From Planctomycetota bacterium (lineage in GTDB: Bacteria > Planctomycetota > Phycisphaerae > Sedimentisphaerales > Anaerohalosphaeraceae): DNA of 6,282 nt. The notes beneath the pieces were generated by a model, which saw nothing but the letters and a program-made list of their open reading frames with translations, ran no database searches and had not been told where the DNA came from. The translations under genes were made by a program, and so were the position numbers. The stretch is from NCBI GenBank assembly GCA_003644175.1, contig QNBS01000138.1, positions 1 to 6,282 on the forward strand. Direction: 5' to 3'. Of this stretch, positions 1 through 5,688 are shown one piece after another; position 1 is the stretch's first letter, and each line of letters starts with the position of its first letter.

Positions 1-49
1 ATTGTATATTGTATATTGTAGATTTTAGATTGTATATTTTAGATTGCGG
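1..49. repeat. Heptanucleotide tandem repeat (ATTGTAT-type)
   Basis: Seven consecutive 7-mers can be read from base 1: ATTGTAT, ATTGTAT, ATTGTAG, ATTTTAG, ATTGTAT, ATTTTAG, ATTGCGG. The tract is very AT-rich against GC-rich surroundings and probably continues to the left of the window. The last unit is degenerate and leads straight into repeat copy A. No coding or promoter role is evident; it looks like a slippage-prone minisatellite. Confidence 0.8.
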
Positions 50-53
50 TGGG

Positions 54-133
54 ATCGCCCGTTCGGCCACGCTCAGGGCAGGCTCTTCGGCGATGGTGTC
101 TTAGCAGATTCCTCGACTTCGCTCGGAATGACA
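54..133 (-). repeat. Dispersed 80-bp repeat, copy A (inverted relative to B)
   Basis: Read on the minus strand from 133, this begins TGTCATTCCGAGCGAAG and ends with CGGGCGAT at 54. It aligns without gaps to copy B (1023-1102) in inverted orientation, with 67 of 80 positions identical by hand count. The best conserved parts are the two ends and a central GGCGATG block. It lies about 36 nt upstream of the AsmA-like start, so it may carry that gene's promoter: TGTAAT at 135-140 is a weak -10 candidate just outside it, with no convincing -35. The family resembles common intergenic repeats that yield spurious 'CHSERSRGI' peptides when translated. Confidence 0.85.
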
Positions 134-169
134 GTGTAATAGACTGAACCAGATTTGGGGAATGGAGTC

Positions 170-1006
170 ATGAAGAAGGTCAAGAGAGTTGTTGTGGTTG
201 GTGTTGTTGTCCTGTTGATTGTCGCCGTCGGTGCGGCCTTGCTGGTTCATCTGGCGGGCGGTCGCGCCTTGAAGTACGGCATTGAGAGGGCCGGCGGCAA
301 TACGCTTAAAGTAAAGGTCGCAGTCGCCGACGTTTCCCTTTCGATCCTCCGCGGAAAACTCAAGCTCAAGGGCCTTGTGATCGCCAACCCGCCCGGCTAT
401 GAATATGCCAATCTGCTGGAGCTGAAGTCGGGCCAAATCGATGTGGATATGAAGTCGCTGCTCGGCGAGGCGGTCGCCATCAGGAACCTGAATCTTGACG
501 GCATCTCGCTCGTTATCGAGCAGAAGGATATTCGCGGCAACAACCTGCAGGATATTCTCAATAACCTTCCTTCGAGTAAGGGCGCCGAGGCCGATCCCGA
601 CGCCAGGAAACTGCATATCGACAAGCTTAGCATCACCAATACGACCGTCATCGCCAAACTGCTGCCGGTTCCCGGAAGGGCCGCCAGCATTCCGCTGAAA
701 CTGGAGCCCATCGAGATGAACAACCTCGGCGAGGACAATAAGCTGACAACCGCCATCCTGACGGCTAAGATACTCAAGGCGATCGCTCTGGGCATCGCCG
801 AACAGGGCACGGGTCTGCTGCCGGACGAGATAATCGGGCCGATGAAGTCTGTCCTGGGCAAATCGGGCGAAATGATAATGGAAACAGGGAAAAAAGTGCT
901 CGAAACCGGTAAGGACGTGGGCAAGGGCCTTATCGAAGGCGGCAAGGATGTCCAGGAGCGTCTTACCGAGGGCCTCAAAGGTCTGCTTCCTGGCAAGAAA
1001 GAATGA
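170..1006 (+). CDS. AsmA-like membrane-anchored envelope protein
   Basis: The predicted 278-aa protein has a short basic N-terminus (MKKVKR) followed by one hydrophobic segment at about residues 7-28, so it should be an inner-membrane anchor with most of the chain on the periplasmic side. Residues about 35-125 carry beta-rich text typical of AsmA/DUF748-type proteins, such as LRGKLKLKGLVIANPPGY (60-77) and IRNLNLDGISLVIE (104-117). AsmA-family proteins act in outer-membrane or lipid homeostasis, but this one is much shorter than classical AsmA or TamB. The tail (about 225-275) is a Lys/Glu/Gly-rich amphipathic helix with repeated TGK and GGKD elements. I chose ATG 170 over the in-frame TTG at 155 because it begins a typical anchor sequence; GGGG at 157-160 and GGAG at 164-167 are nearby SD-like bases. 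It is flanked by inverted repeats A and B and appears monocistronic. The family call is moderate; its exact role is unknown. Confidence 0.7.
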   Translation: MKKVKRVVVVGVVVLLIVAVGAALLVHLAGGRALKYGIERAGGNTLKVKVAVADVSLSILRGKLKLKGLVIANPPGYEYANLLELKSGQIDVDMKSLLGEAVAIRNLNLDGISLVIEQKDIRGNNLQDILNNLPSSKGAEADPDARKLHIDKLSITNTTVIAKLLPVPGRAASIPLKLEPIEMNNLGEDNKLTTAILTAKILKAIALGIAEQGTGLLPDEIIGPMKSVLGKSGEMIMETGKKVLETGKDVGKGLIEGGKDVQERLTEGLKGLLPGKKE

Positions 1007-1022
1007 CATTGGGAGCACCCTT

Positions 1023-1102
1023 TGTCATCCCGAGCGAAGCCGAGGGATCAATTTAATCAGCATCGCCGCAGAGCCTGCCCTGAGCGTAGTCGAACGGGCG
1101 AT
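1023..1102 (+). repeat. Dispersed 80-bp repeat, copy B
   Basis: This copy starts TGTCATCCCGAGCGAAG and ends ACGGGCGAT. It is the inverted partner of copy A (67/80 identical) and shares its outer end and central block with copy C. It begins 16 nt after the AsmA-like stop and ends 50 nt before the GIY-YIG start. TACAAT at 1102-1107, overlapping its last base, is a plausible -10 hexamer for the nuclease gene, but no good -35 is visible inside the repeat. Confidence 0.85.
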
Positions 1103-1152
1103 ACAATTAAAAAAAGACTTCCACCAAACGAGCGTTCTATTACAATGCCGTC

Positions 1153-1437
1153 ATGAGAACCTTTTATGTCTATATCATGGCCAGCAAAACAGGCGTACTT
1201 TATGTCGGCATGACAAATAACATCAAGAACCGAGTGTACCAGCACAAGAAGCATTTGGTCGCCGGGTTCACCGCCAAATACAATATCGACAGACTTATAT
1301 ATTTTGAGACCTTTTGCCATGTCTCCTCAGCCATAAAGAGAGAGAAACAGATCAAGTCGTGGAGGAGAGAGAAAAAGGTCAATCTAATCGATACAAAGAA
1401 TCCGGCCTGGGTCGACCTGGCTGAGGATTGGTATTAA
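1153..1437 (+). CDS. Small GIY-YIG nuclease-family protein (YhbQ/UPF0213-like)
   Basis: The product is a 94-aa single-domain protein of the stand-alone GIY-YIG type. The family signature is visible as VYI (residues 6-8) and YVG (17-19) in FYVYIMASKTGVLYVGMTNN. It is followed by Arg27 in NRVYQHK, Glu52 in IYFET, the KREKQIKSW block (62-70) and NPAW (83-86), in the order usual for this family. GIY-YIG domains are metal-dependent DNA endonuclease folds that use the two Tyr, the Arg and a Glu. The first motif here is VYI rather than GIY, as is common in this subfamily. Length is normal for the family, so the gene looks intact. No clear Shine-Dalgarno is seen before ATG 1153. The gene sits tightly between repeat B (50 nt upstream) and repeat C (5 nt downstream of the stop), which point outward. 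The biological role of such small members is poorly known; a link to the flanking repeats is inference. Confidence 0.88.
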   Translation: MRTFYVYIMASKTGVLYVGMTNNIKNRVYQHKKHLVAGFTAKYNIDRLIYFETFCHVSSAIKREKQIKSWRREKKVNLIDTKNPAWVDLAEDWY

Positions 1438-1442
1438 TGAGG

Positions 1443-1536
1443 ATCGCTCCGGCTGTGGTATCGCCTTCGGCGATGCTGTTCTTAACAGATTCCTCCACTG
1501 CGGCCCGCCTTCGGCGTGCCTCCGGTCGGAATGACA
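1443..1536 (-). repeat. Dispersed repeat, diverged copy C
   Basis: This copy has the same orientation as A. Positions 1466-1495 match A 86-114 with one inserted base and about two substitutions (TTCGGCGATG, then CAGATTCCTC). The right end closes with CGGAATGACA, as in A. The remainder has diverged and contains two small hairpins with TTC loops, at 1460-1474 (ATCGCC/GGCGAT) and 1506-1516 (CGCC/GGCG), plus CTGTT/AACAG at 1476-1488. It starts 5 nt after the GIY-YIG stop. The hairpins could end transcription, but no good U-tract follows. Confidence 0.7.
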
Positions 1537-1626
1537 ATCGTTGGCGTGCCGGGACTCGGAATGACAATCGTTGGCGTGCCGGGACTCGGAATGACAATCG
1601 TTGGCGTGCCGGGACTCGGAATGACA
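1510..1626. repeat. 30-bp tandem repeat array grown from the end of copy C
   Basis: The unit is TTGGCGTGCCGGGAC followed by TCGGAATGACAATCG. Copies lie at 1541-1570 and 1571-1600 (identical), with a third at 1601-1626 that is identical until it breaks off after ATGACA. The preceding 31 bp (1510-1540) are a degenerate first unit belonging to the end of copy C. Units are contiguous with no spacers, so this is not CRISPR. Because 30 is a multiple of 3, the array leaves reading frames open on both strands and creates false ORFs with 10-residue peptide repeats. Confidence 0.9.
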
Positions 1627-1634
1627 GAGGGGGG

Positions 1635-1663
1635 TTGATTTACTGCCTTATGCCGTATACCAT
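1635..1663 (+). promoter_or_regulatory. Possible sigma-70-type promoter for the GT9 gene
   Basis: TTGATT (1635-1640) and TACCAT (1658-1663) each match the consensus at four of six positions, with a 17-bp spacer. They lie just after the tandem array and would give a leader of about 30 nt before ATG 1703. This rests on hexamer matching only. Confidence 0.25.
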
Positions 1664-1681
1664 ATTGCTGCGTGAAGGTTC

Positions 1682-1701
1682 GTCGCGGGGTGTCGCGGGG
1701 T
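1682..1701. repeat. 10-bp tandem duplication before the GT9 start
   Basis: GTCGCGGGGT occurs twice in direct succession (1682-1691 and 1692-1701), ending one base before ATG 1703. Each copy holds a GGGG that could serve as a weak ribosome-binding site. The nearer GGGG is only 2 nt from the ATG and the farther one 12 nt, so neither spacing is ideal. Confidence 0.7.
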
Positions 1702-1702
1702 A

Positions 1703-2782
1703 ATGTGTATTGCAGAACGGGTATTCGTGGTAAAGGACATTTTACAGCTTGTAAGTAAACAGGATGATGAGGCCTGTCGCAATCTTCGTCGTGGTGTGAT
1801 CATCTGCCCCGGCGGGATCGGCGACTGCCTGCTGACGCTTCCGTTAGCGGGCTTTCTCAAGCAGTCTTGCGCCCTCGGCGGGGTCGATTTCATAGGTCAT
1901 ACCGAATACATCGGCTTTTACCCGGGGCGAACGTGCATCGACAGCATCAAATCCATCGAATCAATCGAATTTCATCGCTTATTTGCCGCTCAGGAGCAGT
2001 TTACGGTCGAAGACAATGACCGGCTGATCGCCTCTTTTGCCCGCTACGAGTGCATTGTCAGCTTCCTTGGCGCCGGCGACGCCAACTTCGAGCCGAATCT
2101 CATCTTCACCGTTAATTGCAGCCACCCGGCGGACATTACGCTGCTGCCGTTGGCCGCTGAGGCGGAATTTTCGGGGCATATAAGCCGCTTCTATATCGAC
2201 AGGTTTGCCCGGGAAAATAGCATCGCGGCGGAGGAGTCGGCCTTCGGTCCGGACAAGGCGCTTTTGACGCCTCACGCCGGCGACGTCGAAAACGGCGCCA
2301 AACTCCTTGCCGCGGCCGGGGTCAATCCCGATGAGACGCTGGTAGTCATTCATCCCGGCAGCGGCGGCAGGGCAAAATGCCGTCATCCGGAGAATTACCG
2401 CCAAATCGCCGACAGACTCCGCCTGGCGGGCAGGCAGGTGGTGTTTCTTCTTGGACCGGCGGAATTAGAGCGATTTGACGCCGATACGTTAGGTAAGTTC
2501 AGGTCCACCGCCCCATGTCTGGCGAGGCTCGACCTGGCAGGCGTACTGCAGGTCATGACGCACAGCAATTGTTATATCGGCAACGACAGCGGCATAAGTC
2601 ATCTGGCAGGCGCTATGGGTCTGAGGACATTAGCGATGTTCGGGCCCACCAACTCGGCATTGTACAGGCCGTTAGGACCCGATGTGAGCGTGATGGCCGG
2701 CGAGGCGGACGGTTTCCAACGCCACTCGCCGGCGACCGTAGATGAGGTATTTGAGCGCACGTGCCGAATTCTGGAGAATTGA
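1703..2782 (+). CDS. Glycosyltransferase family 9 (heptosyltransferase-like)
   Basis: This 359-aa protein resembles ADP-heptose:LPS heptosyltransferases (GT9, GT-B fold), cytoplasmic enzymes that add heptose or a related sugar to the LPS inner core. The N-terminal domain opens with the family motif GGIGDCLLTLPL (residues 37-48), where Asp41 occupies the conserved acidic position. The C-terminal nucleotide-sugar domain has VVIHPGSGG (214-222), AKCRHPENYRQIADRL (224-239), YIGNDSGISHLAGAMG (291-306) and FGPT (313-316). Length is normal for the family. The roughly 30 residues before the first core strand are longer than in many relatives, and there is no ideal Shine-Dalgarno before ATG 1703, so the true start could lie slightly downstream. 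It precedes the lipid A genes, separated by a 159-bp AT-rich gap, which suits a role in core assembly. The donor and acceptor sugars cannot be told from sequence, so no waa symbol is given. Confidence 0.9.
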   Translation: MCIAERVFVVKDILQLVSKQDDEACRNLRRGVIICPGGIGDCLLTLPLAGFLKQSCALGGVDFIGHTEYIGFYPGRTCIDSIKSIESIEFHRLFAAQEQFTVEDNDRLIASFARYECIVSFLGAGDANFEPNLIFTVNCSHPADITLLPLAAEAEFSGHISRFYIDRFARENSIAAEESAFGPDKALLTPHAGDVENGAKLLAAAGVNPDETLVVIHPGSGGRAKCRHPENYRQIADRLRLAGRQVVFLLGPAELERFDADTLGKFRSTAPCLARLDLAGVLQVMTHSNCYIGNDSGISHLAGAMGLRTLAMFGPTNSALYRPLGPDVSVMAGEADGFQRHSPATVDEVFERTCRILEN

Positions 2783-2849
2783 CGATTGTAGTTTTTTGAT
2801 TATACTCTTAGGTTGGTGGTACAGGAATTTGTATTAGCCACAGTTAATG

Positions 2850-2931
2850 TTGCAAAATTGCCCTTGTTAAGATACAGTAAAACTTTTGCAAAATTGCGAT
2901 TTGACATGTTTTTGCAAAAGTTTTGATACAG
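2850..2931. promoter_or_regulatory. Repeated TTGCAAAA motifs and 15-bp inverted repeat upstream of lpxD
   Basis: Three copies of TTGCAAAA lie at 2850-2857, 2886-2893 and 2912-2919; the last two are within the palindrome TTTTGCAAAA. A 12-nt direct repeat TTGCAAAATTGC occurs at 2850-2861 and 2886-2897. AAAACTTTTGCAAAA (2879-2893) and its exact reverse complement (2910-2924) form a perfect 15-bp inverted repeat with a 16-nt loop. The loop contains a perfect -35 hexamer TTGACA (2901-2906), and GATACAG occurs directly on both outer sides (2871-2877, 2925-2931). The best -10 for TTGACA is TTTGAT at 2922-2927, with a short 15-bp spacer. An alternative pair is TTGCAA (2850-2855) and TACAGT (2873-2878), spacer 17. 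The arrangement looks like an operator and promoter for the lpxD operon, but function is inferred. Confidence 0.5.
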
Positions 2932-2941
2932 GTTGAAAGAG

Positions 2942-3973
2942 ATGGCCGAGAAGACCCTGAAACAGTTAGCCGACCACACCGGCGGACGCATCGTCGGCGA
3001 CGCGGGCGTAATCATCCATTCGGCAGCCACGCTTGCCGGCGCCCAGGCGGGCCAGATCACTTTCCTCAACAACAAGAGGTATCTGCCTCTGGTCAAGACA
3101 ACGAAAGCGTCGGCAATCATCGTCGGCGAAGAACTCGAGTCCGTTGCCCCCCTGCTGATAGCCGAGGACCCCTACTACGCCTTTCAGCAGATTGTTGTCT
3201 TGCTGCACGGCCAACGCAAACACAAGGATGTCGGCGTCAGCAGGCTTGCAAGCATAGCAGACACCGCAAAGTTGGGCGATAACTGCAATGTCGGCGATTT
3301 TGTCACAATCAGCGACAACGCGACAATCGGCAGCAACTGCTGTTTCTATCCCGGCGTGTTCATCGGGCCAGGCGCCCGGATCGGTGATGATTGCATATTC
3401 TACGCAAACGCTGTGATCTATGATAAGACGATAATCGGCAATCGCGTGATCGTCCATTCCAACGCGTCCGTCGGACAGGATGGCTACGGCTTTGCAACGC
3501 ATGACGGCGCCCATCACAAGATTCCGCAGATCGGGCGTGCGGTTCTCGAAGACGATGTCGAGCTTGGCTCGGGCTGTGCTATCGAGCGCGGCACGCTCGA
3601 TGATACTGTGATCGGCCGGGGCTGCAAGATCGGCGATATGGTCGCCATAGGTCACGGGACCACGCTCGGTCCGGATTGCCTGCTGGTTCCACAGGCGGCC
3701 ATTGCAGGCTCGGTGAAGGTGGGGCATCACTGCGTACTCGGCGGCCAGGTGGGTATTGCCGGGCATATAAAAATCGGCAATATGGTTAAGATCGCCGCGC
3801 AGGCCGGGGTGATAAACGATGTTCCGGACGGGGCGACGGTCCTCGGCGCCCCCGCCATCGACGCCGACCTGGGGCGGCGGGCGTACGGTTCGATTCAATA
3901 CCTGCCCGAATTGAGAAAGAGGATTCGAAAGTTGGAAAAACGCCTGGATGATTGCGACAAGTCCGGCCGGTAG
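2942..3973 (+). CDS. lpxD: UDP-3-O-acylglucosamine N-acyltransferase
   Basis: LpxD transfers a 3-hydroxyacyl chain from acyl carrier protein to the 2-amino group of UDP-3-O-acyl-glucosamine, the third step of lipid A synthesis, in the cytoplasm as a homotrimer. The 343-aa product has the N-terminal uridine-binding domain (about 1-100, with AGQITFLNNKRYLPL at 36-50), then a left-handed parallel beta-helix of hexapeptide repeats (about 103-300). Diagnostic motifs are GQDGYGFA (178-185), KIPQIGRAVLEDDVELGSG (193-211) and IERGTLDDTVIG (214-225). His238 in AIGHGTTLG is the likely catalytic base, corresponding to His239 of the E. coli enzyme. The C-terminus (LPELRKRIRKLEKRL, 321-335) is the usual helix. 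Length matches the family. ATG 2942 gives a standard N-terminus; an in-frame TTG at 2933 would add only three residues, and no strong Shine-Dalgarno separates the two. It is followed after 3 nt by lpxI, so the two should be co-transcribed. Confidence 0.96.
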   Translation: MAEKTLKQLADHTGGRIVGDAGVIIHSAATLAGAQAGQITFLNNKRYLPLVKTTKASAIIVGEELESVAPLLIAEDPYYAFQQIVVLLHGQRKHKDVGVSRLASIADTAKLGDNCNVGDFVTISDNATIGSNCCFYPGVFIGPGARIGDDCIFYANAVIYDKTIIGNRVIVHSNASVGQDGYGFATHDGAHHKIPQIGRAVLEDDVELGSGCAIERGTLDDTVIGRGCKIGDMVAIGHGTTLGPDCLLVPQAAIAGSVKVGHHCVLGGQVGIAGHIKIGNMVKIAAQAGVINDVPDGATVLGAPAIDADLGRRAYGSIQYLPELRKRIRKLEKRLDDCDKSGR

Positions 3974-3976
3974 CCT

Positions 3977-4813
3977 ATGGATGAGAAGAATACATTAGGT
4001 TTAATCGCGGGCGGCGGCAGGCTTCCCTTTCTCATTGCCGACGGCGCCAGAGGGGCGGGGCTCCGCGTCGTCTGCATTGGCTTTGCCGGCAGCGTGAATC
4101 CTGAGTTGAGAGAACATGTTGACGTATTCTTCACCGGTGCGGTTGCCCGGCCTGGGCGCTGGATGAGAAAGCTGCGCGCTCACGGCGTGGCGAAAACCGT
4201 GATGGTGGGCGCAATCGCCAAGACGAGGATCTTTACCCCGTGGCGGATCGTTCGGTACATCCCCGACTGGCGGGCGATACGGGTCTGGTACTGGCGTTTG
4301 CGGGGCAAAGACAAACGTAACGATACGGTTTTGTGCGCCATTGCCGACGAGTTGGCGACGGGACGGATCTATCTGGAGGACTCGACGATGTATTGTAAAG
4401 AGCACTTAGCCGGCGCCGGGGCAATGACCAAATGCCGCCCCGGTCCTTCGGTTCAGGGTGATATAGACTTCGGCTGGCCGATTGTGAAGAACTTAGGCGC
4501 TCTCGACATAGGCCAGGCTATCGCCGTCCGGGAGAAGGAAATAATCGCCGTGGAGGCAATCGAGGGTACGGCCAGGATGATCGAACGCGCAGGCAGTCTC
4601 TGCAGGAAAGGAGGCTGGACGCTCATTAAGGCCGCCAAGCCCAACCAGGACATGCGATTCGACGTGCCGTGCGTGGGACCGGATACCGTCAAGAGTCTGG
4701 CGGCAAACGGCGGCGGGTGCCTGGTCGTTGAGAAAGGCAAGACGATCATCATCGACAAACCGCAGACGATTGAAATCGCCGACAAACTCGGTGTCGCAAT
4801 TGTGGGCGTTTGA
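3977..4813 (+). CDS. lpxI: UDP-2,3-diacylglucosamine pyrophosphatase LpxI
   Basis: LpxI (DUF1009 family) hydrolyses UDP-2,3-diacylglucosamine to 2,3-diacylglucosamine 1-phosphate (lipid X) and UMP. It replaces LpxH in many non-enterobacterial lineages and acts on the product of the LpxD reaction. The 278-aa length fits the family. The N-terminal domain has a Gly-rich opening LGLIAGGGRLPFLIADGA (7-24) and VMVGAIAKTRIF (75-86). The C-terminal domain carries the LpxI signature AKPNQDMRFDVPCVGPDTV (220-238), and Asp225 in the QD pair coincides in number with the essential Asp225 reported for the Caulobacter enzyme. VVEKGKTIIIDK is also typical of the C-terminus. ATG 3977 lies 3 nt after the lpxD stop with no evident Shine-Dalgarno, suggesting translational coupling. 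The next gene starts 11 nt beyond the stop at 4811-4813. Finding it directly after lpxD strongly supports the call. Confidence 0.94.
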   Translation: MDEKNTLGLIAGGGRLPFLIADGARGAGLRVVCIGFAGSVNPELREHVDVFFTGAVARPGRWMRKLRAHGVAKTVMVGAIAKTRIFTPWRIVRYIPDWRAIRVWYWRLRGKDKRNDTVLCAIADELATGRIYLEDSTMYCKEHLAGAGAMTKCRPGPSVQGDIDFGWPIVKNLGALDIGQAIAVREKEIIAVEAIEGTARMIERAGSLCRKGGWTLIKAAKPNQDMRFDVPCVGPDTVKSLAANGGGCLVVEKGKTIIIDKPQTIEIADKLGVAIVGV

Positions 4814-4824
4814 GCGAGCGTATT

Positions 4825-5664
4825 ATGAGTTATACCACCCGCCAGGCCGCTGATTTTGAGGTCCTTCGGATACGAGGCTGGAAACTGTGGATAAGCAGGC
4901 GTTTTGCGTCCCATGCAATCGCTCTGCCGAAAGCGCGCGACGGGCATAACGGTGTGCGAGGACCGTTTGCCAGAGTAAGCTCATCGAGGTTCAGCAGGGT
5001 CTACCGCTGTCGAATCGGCTTTTTTGGAACGGTTCACAATCTCTATCTCAAGCAGTATCTTCATCGTTCGGCGTGGGACGCGATCAAACACCTCTTTCGC
5101 CCAAGCCGCGCCCGACGGGCCTTCAAGGCCTCACTGATGTTAGCCGAAAACGGCCTGCTCAGCCCGGAAGTCGTTGCTGTGGGTGAGTTTCGACATGCTC
5201 TGGTTTCGGCAAGGACCTTTCTGCTCACGAAAGAGCTTGAAAACGCCAGATCGCTCTATGCCTGGTCTGAAAATTACCGGAAAGCTCAGACTGCCGCTGC
5301 TTTGCGTAACAAGCGGGAATTTATACGCGCACTGGGCGAAACAATCGGCAGAATGCACGTAGCGGGAATATTTCACGGCGACCTGCGCCCGGGAAACATC
5401 TTCGCAGTTGAATACCGGGGCAAATGGCAGTTCTTCTTTCTCGATAACGAGCGAACCAAAAAATTCCGCCGGTTACCGAACAGACTGCGATTAAAAAACC
5501 TCGTACAGGTGAACATGCTCCGGACCGAGAAGGTAACCAGCACCGACAGGATGAGATTCTTCAAGGCATATTTGTCGCAGAACCGGAACATTCAACGGCG
5601 CAAGAAATTCTGGCAGGAAAAAACGTTACGCAAAACCGCCTTTCGACTTGACGGCAAGAGGTGA
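4825..5664 (+). CDS. Lipopolysaccharide (Kdo/WaaP-type) kinase family protein
   Basis: This 279-aa protein has the layout of the LPS kinase family (WaaP/KdkA), protein-kinase-like enzymes that phosphorylate heptose or Kdo in the LPS inner core. Visible elements are LYLKQYL with likely ATP-contacting Lys76, a helix with possible partner Glu108 (MLAENGLLSPEVVAVGE), the hinge-like region FLLTKELENA, the catalytic loop HGDLRPGNI with Asp186 and Asn191, and FFFLDNERT, where Asp207 replaces the DFG aspartate as usual in this family. All key kinase residues are present, so it should be active. The first 45 or so residues are not recognisable. ATG 4825 is preferred; an in-frame TTG at 4810 would overlap the lpxI stop and add five residues. 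It follows lpxI by 11 nt and is probably in the same operon. Which sugar it phosphorylates cannot be read from sequence, so no gene symbol is assigned. Confidence 0.85.
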   Translation: MSYTTRQAADFEVLRIRGWKLWISRRFASHAIALPKARDGHNGVRGPFARVSSSRFSRVYRCRIGFFGTVHNLYLKQYLHRSAWDAIKHLFRPSRARRAFKASLMLAENGLLSPEVVAVGEFRHALVSARTFLLTKELENARSLYAWSENYRKAQTAAALRNKREFIRALGETIGRMHVAGIFHGDLRPGNIFAVEYRGKWQFFFLDNERTKKFRRLPNRLRLKNLVQVNMLRTEKVTSTDRMRFFKAYLSQNRNIQRRKKFWQEKTLRKTAFRLDGKR

Positions 5665-5688
5665 TTGTGCACAGTTTCAGGGATCACT

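Noticed and set aside
101..1018. 305-codon minus-strand ORF opposite the AsmA-like gene
   Set aside because: The plus-strand frame has a start, membrane anchor and family-like motifs; the antisense frame shows none and ends in the repeat-derived CHSERSRGI peptide.
948..1220. 90-codon plus-strand ORF containing CHPERSRGI
   Set aside because: A typical false ORF from repeat copy B that overlaps the ends of two better-supported genes.
1379..1597. 72-codon minus-strand ORF with repeated SFRVPARQRL
   Set aside because: Mirror reading of the same tandem array; no start signal or family resemblance.
1526..1626. Possible CRISPR array
   Set aside because: The 30-bp units are directly contiguous with no spacers, and there are no cas genes nearby; it is a simple tandem repeat.
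1023..1626. Classical insertion sequence
   Set aside because: No transposase gene and no target-site duplication is visible; the only gene inside encodes a GIY-YIG protein.
1428..1703. 91-codon plus-strand ORF with 10-residue repeats
   Set aside because: It is produced by the 30-bp array and repeat copy C, overlaps the end of the GIY-YIG gene and shows no protein family signature.
2783..2812. Rho-independent terminator after the GT9 gene
   Set aside because: There is a T-run at about 2791-2797, but no GC-rich hairpin precedes it.
2966..3898. 310-codon minus-strand ORF opposite lpxD
   Set aside because: Antisense shadow caused by GC-biased codon positions; the plus strand is clearly LpxD.
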